A stretch of DNA of 64,000 nucleotides, from positions 310,001 through 374,000 of the forward strand of contig NZ_JAPZSK010000002.1 of the NCBI RefSeq assembly GCF_027531815.1, written 5' to 3'. Shown here in pieces: positions 24,494-32,622 of this stretch. The notes below the pieces were generated by a model. That model had not been told where the DNA came from. It was given only the letters and a program-made list of their open reading frames with translations, and ran no database searches. The position numbers were made by a program, and so were the translations under genes. This stretch comes from Gemmatimonas sp. (GTDB taxonomy: Bacteria; Gemmatimonadota; Gemmatimonadetes; Gemmatimonadales; Gemmatimonadaceae). The first letter of the stretch is position 1; every line of letters begins with the position of its first letter.

Positions 24494-26329
24494 TTGCGCT
24501 TCGCTCGCTTCCTGTCGGTGATCGCCATCGTGGTGGCTGTCGCGCTGCCCGGTCGCGTGGCCTTGGCCCACGAGATTCCACGGCATGTGGGCGTGCGCGC
24601 CTGGATCGCGCCGCTGGCCGATCGTGTGCGCCTGCTGGTGCAGATCCCCATGGACGCCGTGCGCGACGTGGACTTCCCTCTGCGCGCCAACGAAGCGCTG
24701 GAGCTGTCGCGGGCGCAGCCGTTCCTGCGCGACGCCGCCCAGCTGTGGGTGGCCGATGCCATCACCCTGCGCGATGGCGGGCGTCCGTTGCCCGCGCCGC
24801 GGGTGCTCGCGGTGCGCGCCGCGCTTCCCGCTGATCGCGCCTTCGAGCAGTACACGTCAGCCCTCCACGCGGTCACGTCGCAGCCGCTCGCCGACTCGAT
24901 CAACGTGCCACACGGGCAGCTGCGGCTGGAAGTGCTGCTCGAAGTGCCGGTCGCGTCACCCGTGCGCGATCTGGTGATTGTGCCGGCGTGGGCCAATCTG
25001 GGCGTGCGCACCACCACCGTGCTCACCCTGGTGAACACCGACGGTGCCGAACGTCGCTACGCCTTCGATGGCAATCCCGGCGAGGTGCGCGTTGATCCGC
25101 GCTGGTGGCACGCCGCGTGGATGTTCACGCAGGAAGGCATCCATCACCTGCTGCTCGGCTACGATCATCTGCTCTTCCTGCTCTGCCTGGTGCTCCCCTT
25201 CCGGCAGCTGCGGCCGCTCATCGGTATCGTCTCGGCGTTCACCGTGGCGCATTCTCTCACCCTCGTGGCGTCGGCCCTGGGCTTCGCCCCCGACGTGGCG
25301 TGGTTCCCGCCCTTCGTGGAAGTCGTGATCGCGGCGTCCATTGTGCTCATGGCCGTGGGGAATCTGCTGCGTCCGCAACTCGAGCGTCGCTGGGTGCTGG
25401 CATTCGTCTTCGGGCTCGTGCACGGCTTCGGATTCTCGTCGGCGCTGCGCGACAGTCTGCAGTTTGCCGGTCCGCACCTGCTCACGTCGCTCCTCGCCTT
25501 CAACGTGGGGGTGGAGGTGGCCCAGGTGGCGGTGCTGCTCGTGGCGGTGCCCGTGCTCGACCGCCTCTTCACCCGCATTCCAGAGCGCACAGCGATCGTC
25601 GTGGCCAGTGCGTTTGTGGCGCACGAGGCGTGGCATTGGACGCAGGAGCGTTATGCCGTGCTGGACTCGTATCCCCTCACCATGCCCGTGTTCGACGTTT
25701 CCCTGGCCGTGTTGATCGTACGTGCGCTCATGGCGCTGCTCGTGCTCGTGGGTGCCCTGTGGGCTGTTCAGGGGCTCATGGCGCGCCTGCAGCGGCGTCC
25801 GCTCGTCTCGGGCGGAGCGCCCGGTGCCCGGAATGGTGTGGTCGCGGTGCTGTTGTTCGCGGCGGTGGCGGGGCTCGTGCCCATGCGCGCCGAGGCGCAG
25901 CCGCGCACGACCATGGCCGGTGTGTATACCACCGAGCAGGCCACCAAGGGGCGCGAGGTGTTCACGAGCAATTGTCTCGGGTGCCACACCACCGCAACAC
26001 ACATGGGCCCCGCCTTCCAGAACAAGTGGTTCGGGCGCCCGCTGTTCGACTTGTATGACTACGTGAGTCAGGCCATGCCCAAGGCGGCACCGGGCAGTCT
26101 CACGGAAGACGAGTACGTGTGGGTCACGGCGTACATCCTGCGCCTCAACGGGATGCCCGCCGGCCGCACGGAACTCAACCCCGAGCCGGCGTGGCTCAAG
26201 GGGGTCAAGGTCGACTCCACGCTGCGCGCCGTCGGTTCGCCGAAGCAGGTTGCTCCACTGTCCCGCACGCCGTCGTTACCGCTGTTTTCGCTCGTTCCTC
26301 GCCCTCGCGCACGTACGGAGAACCCATGA
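24494..26329 (+). CDS. HupE/UreJ-type membrane protein fused to a c-type cytochrome domain
   Basis: 611 residues if it starts at the TTG at 24494, which gives a good signal peptide (LRFARFLSVIAIVVAVALPG ... ALAHE); the open frame to 24203 lacks any plausible start nearby. About residues 25-205 form a periplasmic domain. Residues about 215-430 are the HupE/UreJ_2 membrane region, with GIHHLLLGYDHLLFLLCLVL, AFTVAHSLTLVASALGF, GLVHGFGFSSALRD and FNVGVEVAQVAVLL. After another helix (about 455-475) comes a single-haem cytochrome domain with CLGCH (Cys494-His498) and PGSLTEDEYVWVTAYILRLNG. HupE members transport nickel or cobalt or are uncharacterised; the cytochrome tail is unusual. It overlaps the PQQ dehydrogenase by 4 bp, so it may anchor an electron acceptor for that enzyme. 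Confidence 0.8.
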   Translation: MRFARFLSVIAIVVAVALPGRVALAHEIPRHVGVRAWIAPLADRVRLLVQIPMDAVRDVDFPLRANEALELSRAQPFLRDAAQLWVADAITLRDGGRPLPAPRVLAVRAALPADRAFEQYTSALHAVTSQPLADSINVPHGQLRLEVLLEVPVASPVRDLVIVPAWANLGVRTTTVLTLVNTDGAERRYAFDGNPGEVRVDPRWWHAAWMFTQEGIHHLLLGYDHLLFLLCLVLPFRQLRPLIGIVSAFTVAHSLTLVASALGFAPDVAWFPPFVEVVIAASIVLMAVGNLLRPQLERRWVLAFVFGLVHGFGFSSALRDSLQFAGPHLLTSLLAFNVGVEVAQVAVLLVAVPVLDRLFTRIPERTAIVVASAFVAHEAWHWTQERYAVLDSYPLTMPVFDVSLAVLIVRALMALLVLVGALWAVQGLMARLQRRPLVSGGAPGARNGVVAVLLFAAVAGLVPMRAEAQPRTTMAGVYTTEQATKGREVFTSNCLGCHTTATHMGPAFQNKWFGRPLFDLYDYVSQAMPKAAPGSLTEDEYVWVTAYILRLNGMPAGRTELNPEPAWLKGVKVDSTLRAVGSPKQVAPLSRTPSLPLFSLVPRPRARTENP

Positions 26330-28530
26330 CCCGACGCGGTCCCCTCCCCCGAACGACCGTCACCTCCCTTGTCCTCGGGGCCGTCGTGGCCCTGGGTGGA
26401 ACCGGCCGCGATCTGTTCGCGCAGGCCGCAGCCAGGCCGGCCGCCGCCGGAGGGCTGGTGCGCGGCAATGCCTTTGGTGAATGGCGCCATTGGGGTGCCG
26501 ACCAGTGGAGCACGCGCTATTCGCCGCTCGACCAGATCAACGCCGACAACTTCGGCTCCCTGCAGGTGTCGTGGGAGTGGAAGGGGGGCGAAAAGCACGG
26601 GCCCGACGAGTACTACCGCACCACGCCGCTGTATGCGAACGGGCGGCTGTTCACCGTCACCTCCACCAAGCGGCACGTCGTGGCGCTGGATCCCGAGACC
26701 GGCAAGGAGCTGTGGGCGTACCGCGTGGAAGAGGGGATCCGCTGGCAGAAGGCGCCGCGGCAGTTTGCCGGCCGCGGCCTCGCCTACTGGAATCAGGCGG
26801 GCAAGGAGCGCGTGCTCGTCACCACGCCCGGATATCATCTGGTGTCGCTCGACGCGAAGACCGGCAAGCCGGACCCGCTCTTCGGCAAGCAGGGCACCGT
26901 CGACCTCATGGAGGGGCTGGGCTATCCGATGAAGAAGCTGGCCGTGGACGACAGCGGTCCGCTCATCATCTCCGACGCCGCGCCGTATCGCGAAGCCAAG
27001 CCGGGTGAAGGATGGGACCCGGTCAAGAAGATCGGCGCCGACGGCACGGTGGGCATTCTCAGCCAGATTGCCGCGAGCTCGCCGCCCATGGTGGTGGGCA
27101 ACGTGCTCATCGTGGGCAACTCGTCCATTCACGGCTACTACCCCATCCGCGCGTCGAACCCCATCGGCACCATCCGCGCGTTCGACATTCCCACGGGCAA
27201 GCTGCTGTGGAAGTTCAACCTCGTGCCGCAGCCGGGGGAGTTCGGCGCCGACACATGGAAGAACGGCTCCAAGGAAGGCACCAAGGGCGTGGGCAAGACC
27301 GACGCCTGGGCTCCGTACGCTGCCGACGAAGCGTTGGGCACCGTGTACATCCCCGTGGGCATGCCGCTCATGGACGAATACGGCGGCCATCGCCCCGGCG
27401 ACAATCTGTTCGGCAACTCGCTCGTGGCGCTTGACGTGAAGACGGGCAAGCGCAAGTGGCACTTCCAGATGGTGCACCACGACATCTGGGACTACGACAC
27501 GCCCATGGCGCCCAACCTCATGGACGTGACCATCGACGGCAAGCCGCGCAAGATCGTGGCGCAGCCCACCAAGCAGGGGTGGCTGTACGTCTTCGATCGC
27601 ATCACTGGACAGCCCATCTGGCCGATGCCGGAAACGCCGGTGCTGAAGAGCGGTGTTCCGGGTGAGGAATCGGCGGCCACGCAGCCCATTCCCACCAAGC
27701 CGGCGCCGTATTCGCAGCAGGGGCTCGTGGAGGCCGATCTCATCGACTACACGCCGGCCATTCGCGACAGTGCGCTGGCCCTGGCCAAGAAGTGCCGCAT
27801 GGGTCCGTACTACATTCCGCCCGCCGCGGCCGATGGCAAGGACGCGAGCGGTTATCGGTGCGCGTGGTATGCGCCGGGCGCCAGCGGTGGCGTGAACATC
27901 GACGGCGGTGCCACCATCGACCCGGAGACGGGGAAGATCTTCGTGGCCAGCATCACGGGGCTCAGCACGGCGTCATTGCTCAACGATCCGTGCAGCGAGT
28001 TTGCCTACAGCTCACCCGCCAGCAACTGCGGGTTGCTGGGCGCGCTGCCCACGCCGGAAGGCTACAAGAAGCCGGAAAACGTGGGCTTTGCGGGCCGCGC
28101 GTCCGGCTCGATGATCGGCGGCATTTCCATCGCCAAGCCCAAGGAGTTCGGCGGGATCACGGCGTACGATCTCAAGACCGGCGACAAGAGCTGGTGGGCG
28201 CCCAATGCGGGCTTCCTCAAGCAGACGAGCCGCGATCCGCTCTTTGCGGGGGTCACGCTGCCGCCGCTGCCCGGTCGTGGCCAGGCGCAGGCCATTACCA
28301 CCAAGACCCTCGTGATTTACGGAACGGGGCGCAGCGGTGGGCTGCCGGGTGAGCCGCCCAAGCTGTTCGCGCTGGACAAGGCCACCGGCAAGACCGTGGC
28401 CACCGTACAGATTCCCGCCAAGACCACCGCCGTGCCCATGACGTTCCTGCACAAGGGGCAGCAGTACATCGTGTTCGCGACCGGCGCGGAAGAGAACACG
28501 AGCCTGGTGGCGATGAAGTTGCCGAAGTAA
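26326..28530 (+). CDS. PQQ-dependent (quinoprotein) dehydrogenase
   Basis: 734 residues; the ATG at 26326 overlaps the upstream TGA (ATGA). A signal peptide (MTRRGPLPRTTVTSLVLG ... LFAQ) is followed by an eight-bladed propeller with repeated tryptophan-docking motifs: WRHWGADQWSTRYSPLDQI, HVVALDPETGKELWAYRV, NSLVALDVKTGKRKWHFQMV, HHDIWDYDTPMAPNL and ITAYDLKTGDKSWWAPNA. It resembles membrane glucose/alcohol quinoproteins (bacterial PQQ glucose dehydrogenase family) without their N-terminal helices. Such enzymes oxidise sugars or alcohols in the periplasm and need a cytochrome or quinone acceptor; the fused cytochrome just upstream fits. No PQQ biosynthesis gene is in the window. Confidence 0.88.
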   Translation: MTRRGPLPRTTVTSLVLGAVVALGGTGRDLFAQAAARPAAAGGLVRGNAFGEWRHWGADQWSTRYSPLDQINADNFGSLQVSWEWKGGEKHGPDEYYRTTPLYANGRLFTVTSTKRHVVALDPETGKELWAYRVEEGIRWQKAPRQFAGRGLAYWNQAGKERVLVTTPGYHLVSLDAKTGKPDPLFGKQGTVDLMEGLGYPMKKLAVDDSGPLIISDAAPYREAKPGEGWDPVKKIGADGTVGILSQIAASSPPMVVGNVLIVGNSSIHGYYPIRASNPIGTIRAFDIPTGKLLWKFNLVPQPGEFGADTWKNGSKEGTKGVGKTDAWAPYAADEALGTVYIPVGMPLMDEYGGHRPGDNLFGNSLVALDVKTGKRKWHFQMVHHDIWDYDTPMAPNLMDVTIDGKPRKIVAQPTKQGWLYVFDRITGQPIWPMPETPVLKSGVPGEESAATQPIPTKPAPYSQQGLVEADLIDYTPAIRDSALALAKKCRMGPYYIPPAAADGKDASGYRCAWYAPGASGGVNIDGGATIDPETGKIFVASITGLSTASLLNDPCSEFAYSSPASNCGLLGALPTPEGYKKPENVGFAGRASGSMIGGISIAKPKEFGGITAYDLKTGDKSWWAPNAGFLKQTSRDPLFAGVTLPPLPGRGQAQAITTKTLVIYGTGRSGGLPGEPPKLFALDKATGKTVATVQIPAKTTAVPMTFLHKGQQYIVFATGAEENTSLVAMKLPK

Positions 28531-28551
28531 AGACGTAGATCGCGTTCGGGC

Positions 28552-28636
28552 GAGGAGTTTGTAGTGTGTAGTGATAGTTGTAAGTGGTCAGTTCGACTGA
28601 CGACCAAGAACTTCCACTACGAACTACAAACTCCTC
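28552..28636. repeat. AT-rich inverted repeat between convergent genes
   Basis: Arms of about 41 bases around 28552-28636 pair well: the outer 14 bases (GAGGAGTTTGTAGT and its complement) are perfect and most of the next 27 also match. It is much richer in A+T than its surroundings and lies between the stop codons of two convergent genes, so it may act as a bidirectional terminator or be a mobile palindromic element. Confidence 0.65.
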
Positions 28637-28660
28637 AGTCCCACACGCGATATCAGCGCG

Positions 28661-29698
28661 TCACTTCTTCCGCTCGTACCGCTTCAGCGCCTTCTGCCCC
28701 ACCTCGGCGCCGTAGATATTGCCCGCCGCATCCACCGCCACGCCTTCCGCACTCGACGTGCTGGGCGGATTCACGGCGGGGTCGGGAATGAATGCCGTCA
28801 CTTCACCCGTCTTCGCACTGCCGATGCGAATGCCGCGGGTCCATGCCACGTGCGGCGGGTTCACGGAGCCGCTTTCCGAATCGGCCACGTAGATCAGGTC
28901 GTTCTTGTCGATCCAGATGCCGCTGGGGCGGCTGAACTGATACCACGTCTCGAGGATCTTGAAGTCCTTGTCGACGATCAGGATGCGATCGTTGCCGCGG
29001 TCACCGATGAAGAGGCGCCCCTTGCTGTCGAAGGCGAGGGCGTGCGGCTGATCGAGCTGCCCCTCACCCTTCCCCCAGGTGCCCCACGTCTTCTTGAGTC
29101 CGCCGTTCTTGTCGAACACGAGCACGCGCGCATTCGCGCCGGCGCGCGAGGAGTGCCCCTCGGCGACATAGATGTCGCCGTTCGACGCGGTCACGATCGC
29201 GTTGGGCTGCCAGAAGAAGGCCGTGTCGCGGCCGCCGCCCGACTTGCCGAGCGACATGAGGTAGGAACCGGTCGGGCTGAACTTGTGGATCTGGTGCCCC
29301 TTGCCCGCCGGTGCCTGCGCGGCGCCCAGCGTACAGGCGCAGTCCACCACCCAGATGTTGCCGTCGCGATCCACGTGAATGCCGTGCGGCGACAGGATCA
29401 TGCCGCTGCCGAACGACGCGACGAGGTTGCCTTGCGGATCGAACTTGAGGATCGGGGCGAGAGTGGAGCCGGCGCAGTTGTTCACGCTGCACCGTTCGGC
29501 CACCCAGATGTGCTTGCCGTCCTTGTCGATGGCCACCGCGCTGGTGGAGCCCCACGTTCGGCCGTCGGGGAGCTTGGCCCACCCCTCCACGGTGGTGTAG
29601 GGATTGGGTTTGTCGTTCACCGGCGGCATAGTGGACGACGACTGGGCCGCAAGGAGGCCTGGGGCGGCGAGGGCCGCTACGAGGAGAGATGTGCGCAT
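28661..29698 (-). CDS. Exported NHL-repeat protein, peptidyl-alpha-hydroxyglycine lyase-like
   Basis: 345 residues with a short signal peptide (MRTSLLVAALAAPGLLAAQ). Blades include TSAVAIDKDGKHIWVAERC, HGIHVDRDGNIWVVDCAC, NAIVTASNGDIYVAEGH, HALAFDSKGRLFIGDRGNDRI, GIWIDKNDLIYVADSESG and GVAVDAAGNIYGAEVGQKALKRY. The blade order, with SPHGIHVD and a GDRGNDRI segment, resembles the lyase half of peptidylglycine alpha-amidating enzymes; bacterial members of this look are of unknown use. Four cysteines near the N-terminal blades (RCSVNNCAG, DCACTLG) could form disulfides. It is convergent with the PQQ dehydrogenase across the inverted repeat. Confidence 0.82.
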   Translation of the reverse strand: MRTSLLVAALAAPGLLAAQSSSTMPPVNDKPNPYTTVEGWAKLPDGRTWGSTSAVAIDKDGKHIWVAERCSVNNCAGSTLAPILKFDPQGNLVASFGSGMILSPHGIHVDRDGNIWVVDCACTLGAAQAPAGKGHQIHKFSPTGSYLMSLGKSGGGRDTAFFWQPNAIVTASNGDIYVAEGHSSRAGANARVLVFDKNGGLKKTWGTWGKGEGQLDQPHALAFDSKGRLFIGDRGNDRILIVDKDFKILETWYQFSRPSGIWIDKNDLIYVADSESGSVNPPHVAWTRGIRIGSAKTGEVTAFIPDPAVNPPSTSSAEGVAVDAAGNIYGAEVGQKALKRYERKK

Positions 29699-29746
29699 GC
29701 ACTAAAAGTGCACTCCGAAACAACGGGACCGCAAACCGCGCTCGCG

Positions 29747-30538
29747 CTACCCTGACCCCGACGCTCCCGTCATGATGCCCACCGCCTCCGTCATCGTGAT
29801 CTCCGCCGTATCCACCAGCGCCACCCGTCGCCCCAATCGCTGAATGTGGATGCGATCGGCCAGGTCGAACACATGCGGCATGTTGTGGCTGATGAGCACC
29901 ACCGATAGTCCGCGGTCGCGCACCCGACGGATGAGATCGAGCACCATGCCGCTTTCGCGCACGCCGAGGGCCGCGGTGGGTTCGTCGAGGATCACCACGT
30001 GCCGCGCGAAGGCGGCGCTGCGGGCCACGGCGATCCCCTGCCGCTGACCGCCGGAGAGCGTCTCCACCGCCCGCGTAATGGAGCGCACGTTCACGCCGAG
30101 CGCCGCAAGTGCGTCGGCCGCTTCGCGCTGCATGCGCGGGTGATCGAGACGGCGCAGCAGCGATCCGCCAAGCCCCGGTCGCCGCAGTTCGCGCCCCAGA
30201 AACAGGTTTTCGGCAATGCTCATGGCCGGCGCGAGCGCGAGATCCTGATACACGGTCTCGATGCCGGCCGCGCGCGCGTCGGCGGGTGATGCGAAGCGCA
30301 CCGGCGCGCCGTCCAGCCACAACTCACCGGAATCTGGGAGGAGCGCCCCGGACAGCGCCTTGATGAGCGACGACTTGCCGGCGCCGTTGTCGCCGATCAC
30401 TGCGAGAATCTCCCCGGCGCGCACATCGAAATCGGCGCCGTCGAGTGCCACGACCTGCCCGTACTGCTTGCGGAGTGCGCGTGCCCGCAGCACGGCCTGA
30501 GCATTGCTGGCCACGCTCACGTGCTGCGTCTCGACCAT
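29747..30538 (-). CDS. Sugar ABC transporter ATP-binding protein
   Basis: 263 residues from the ATG at 30538; it overlaps the permease gene by 22 bp. Walker A is GDNGAGKSS, the Q-loop is in ETVYQDLALAPAM, the signature is LSGGQRQGIAVARS and Walker B is HVVILDEPTAALG, followed by SHNMPHVFDLADRI. A single nucleotide-binding domain with these features is typical of the FrcA class of fructose/ribose transporters rather than two-domain RbsA. It is last in a three-gene unit (binding protein, permease, ATPase), all read leftward. Confidence 0.88.
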   Translation of the reverse strand: MVETQHVSVASNAQAVLRARALRKQYGQVVALDGADFDVRAGEILAVIGDNGAGKSSLIKALSGALLPDSGELWLDGAPVRFASPADARAAGIETVYQDLALAPAMSIAENLFLGRELRRPGLGGSLLRRLDHPRMQREAADALAALGVNVRSITRAVETLSGGQRQGIAVARSAAFARHVVILDEPTAALGVRESGMVLDLIRRVRDRGLSVVLISHNMPHVFDLADRIHIQRLGRRVALVDTAEITMTEAVGIMTGASGSG

Positions 30539-31458
30539 TGATCGGTGGCAACGGCCAGAATGACGAGCACTCCAGTCACCAGAATCTGATAGACCGAGGA
30601 GACGCCCATGAGCGTGAGGCCATTGCGGAACACGCCCACGATGAGCGCTCCCACGAGCGACCCGAGGATGAGGCCGCGTCCACCGAAGAGACTGGTGCCC
30701 CCCAGCACCACGGCGGTGACGGTATCGAGATTCTCCGTCTGCCCCGCCTGGGGATCGCCCACGCCCGTACGCGCCACCGCGAGCAGCGACGCCACTCCAT
30801 ACAGGGCACCAGCGACGGTGTACACGGCAAGCAGCACCCGATTGGTGTTTATGCCCGCCAGCCGCGCGGCCTCGCGGTTGTTGCCCACCGCATAGACATG
30901 GCGCCCCGCTGCCGTCTCCCGCAGCAGCCACCAGGCCAACGCGAACAGCGCGAGCAGCAGCAGCGTGCCATAGGCCACGCGCGTCCCCAGCAGCGGCACG
31001 GTGTTGCCCAGCGCCGTCATGAGCGGTGGCAGGTCGGTGACCGTCTGCGAACGGGAGACGAGCTGGGTCAGCGCAAACGCAATGTTCATCGTGCCCAGCG
31101 TCACGATGAACGGGGGCAGAGTGATTCGCGTGACCAGCAGTCCGTTTATCAGCCCCGCCACGGTGGTCGTACCCACGCCGGCCAGGATGGCGAGCGCGGG
31201 GTGCATCCCCGACTGTCCCGCAAGCAGCGTCATGACCACGCCGCCGAGTGCCATGAGCATGCCGCACGACAGGTCGATGCCGGCGGTGAGGATGACGAGC
31301 GTCTGCCCAATGGCCAGCACCCCCACGACGGTGACCTGCTGCGCCACCAGCGAGAAGTTGCCGAGGGTGAGAAAGCGCGGGGACTGCGTGGCGAAGAAGG
31401 CGACCGCCAGGAGCAGGGCCAGCAGCGGACCCAGCGCCGCCAGGCGACGCAAGGTCAC
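30517..31458 (-). CDS. Sugar ABC transporter permease (RbsC/FrcC type)
   Basis: 313 residues with about eight to ten hydrophobic segments. The family hallmarks of the BPD_transp_2 permeases are present: TVVGVLAIGQTLVILTAGIDLS near residue 45, LPPFIVTLGTMNIAFAL near 115, RHVYAVGNNREAARLAGIN near 195 and AVVLGGTSLFGGRG near 250. It starts 4 bp inside the end of the binding-protein gene (ATGA overlap), so translation is likely coupled. With the neighbouring ATPase and binding protein it would import a monosaccharide into the cytoplasm; which one is not clear. Confidence 0.9.
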   Translation of the reverse strand: MTLRRLAALGPLLALLLAVAFFATQSPRFLTLGNFSLVAQQVTVVGVLAIGQTLVILTAGIDLSCGMLMALGGVVMTLLAGQSGMHPALAILAGVGTTTVAGLINGLLVTRITLPPFIVTLGTMNIAFALTQLVSRSQTVTDLPPLMTALGNTVPLLGTRVAYGTLLLLALFALAWWLLRETAAGRHVYAVGNNREAARLAGINTNRVLLAVYTVAGALYGVASLLAVARTGVGDPQAGQTENLDTVTAVVLGGTSLFGGRGLILGSLVGALIVGVFRNGLTLMGVSSVYQILVTGVLVILAVATDQWSRRST

Positions 31459-32447
31459 TTCGTGCCCCAGCAGCGCGCGGCGCCCTCCTCGACAGTGAGG
31501 CTTTCCACGCCGGGCAGCTTCGTGCCGGCAACGAGCGCCACGCCGGTATCGGTGAAGCCGCTGGGCTTCTTGCCGCTACGCAGGTATTCCACGCCGGCCA
31601 GCACGCCCAACTCGGCCATGCGCACCGGATACTGCTGCGCCGTCGCGGCGAAGTGCCCGGCCGCCACGTCGGCCACCCCGCGGCAGCCACCGTCTACCGT
31701 CACGATGAAGACGTCCTTCTCCCGACCGGCCTTGACCAGCGCGTTCCAGGCGCCGGCTGCGCTGGGCTCGTTGATGGCGTACACCACATTCACCTGCGGT
31801 GCGCGCTGCAGGCAGTTTTCCATGACCGTCTGGGCCTTGGCCTGATCGCCCACGCTGTCGCCCGAGCACACCACCTCGGGCGGTGCCGCGTTTTCGTTGC
31901 TCGCCCGGTCATTGGTGGCAACGCCAAGGCCCTTGAGAAAGCCGTTGTGGCGTTGGGCCCCGGTGGGATGCCCCGGCAGGAGATCGATCGTCACGGCCTG
32001 AGGGGAGGTCGTGCCCAGGCGCGCCTTGGCATAGGCGCCGATCAGCTCGCCCGCCCGATAGTTGTCGGTACCGAAGAACCCATCGGTCGCATCGATCGGA
32101 TCGGCAGGGCTGTCGAGCGCGATGACCAGAACCCCCTCCTTACGGAGCCGGGTAATGGTGGGCACGATGGCTTTCGCATCGCTGGGGGAGATGAGGATGA
32201 CGCGCGCCCCCGCTGCCACCTGATTCTCGATGGCGGCCACCTGGCCGGCATTGTCGCCGTCGGAACGGCCGGCACCGGAGAGTAGCGGGATGACCTGCGC
32301 CGCGGCCGTCCGCTCGGCGCCTTCCTTCATCTTCACGAAGAACGGATTGGTCTCGGTCTTGGTCACGAGGCCAATGGACCCCGGCTCGTCGGTCGCGTGG
32401 GCGCACGCAGTGAGCAGCAGCGCGCCGAGTACGCGCCAGCGGCGCAT
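31455..32447 (-). CDS. Sugar-binding lipoprotein of the ABC transporter
   Basis: 330 residues from the ATG at 32447, giving a lipoprotein signal MRRWRVLGALLLTAC. An upstream in-frame ATG (32527) would add a proline-rich stretch and bury the signal. The Peripla_BP_4 fold shows GLVTKTETNPFFVKMKEG, AGARVILISPSDAKAIVPTI, VLVIALDSPADPIDATDGFFGTDN and VYAINEPSAAGAWNAL, as in ribose/fructose-binding proteins such as FrcB. Anchored in the periplasm, it would capture sugar for the overlapping permease. The region just above the start is C-rich in the mRNA sense. Confidence 0.88.
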   Translation of the reverse strand: MRRWRVLGALLLTACAHATDEPGSIGLVTKTETNPFFVKMKEGAERTAAAQVIPLLSGAGRSDGDNAGQVAAIENQVAAGARVILISPSDAKAIVPTITRLRKEGVLVIALDSPADPIDATDGFFGTDNYRAGELIGAYAKARLGTTSPQAVTIDLLPGHPTGAQRHNGFLKGLGVATNDRASNENAAPPEVVCSGDSVGDQAKAQTVMENCLQRAPQVNVVYAINEPSAAGAWNALVKAGREKDVFIVTVDGGCRGVADVAAGHFAATAQQYPVRMAELGVLAGVEYLRSGKKPSGFTDTGVALVAGTKLPGVESLTVEEGAARCWGTK

Positions 32448-32622
32448 GCCACCGGCGAATGCCGATGGCGGGGGAGGGGGAGGCGCCGACGCGCGGCGCG
32501 CGGAGGGCAGGAACGGGAAGTACATGACCCGATAATCAGCAGGGCGGGCACGATGGTGGCAACCCGGCCGTGGGGGCACCCCGGTCGATTGCGCTTCGCG
32601 GGGCGCCGGCACAGGCTTGGTG

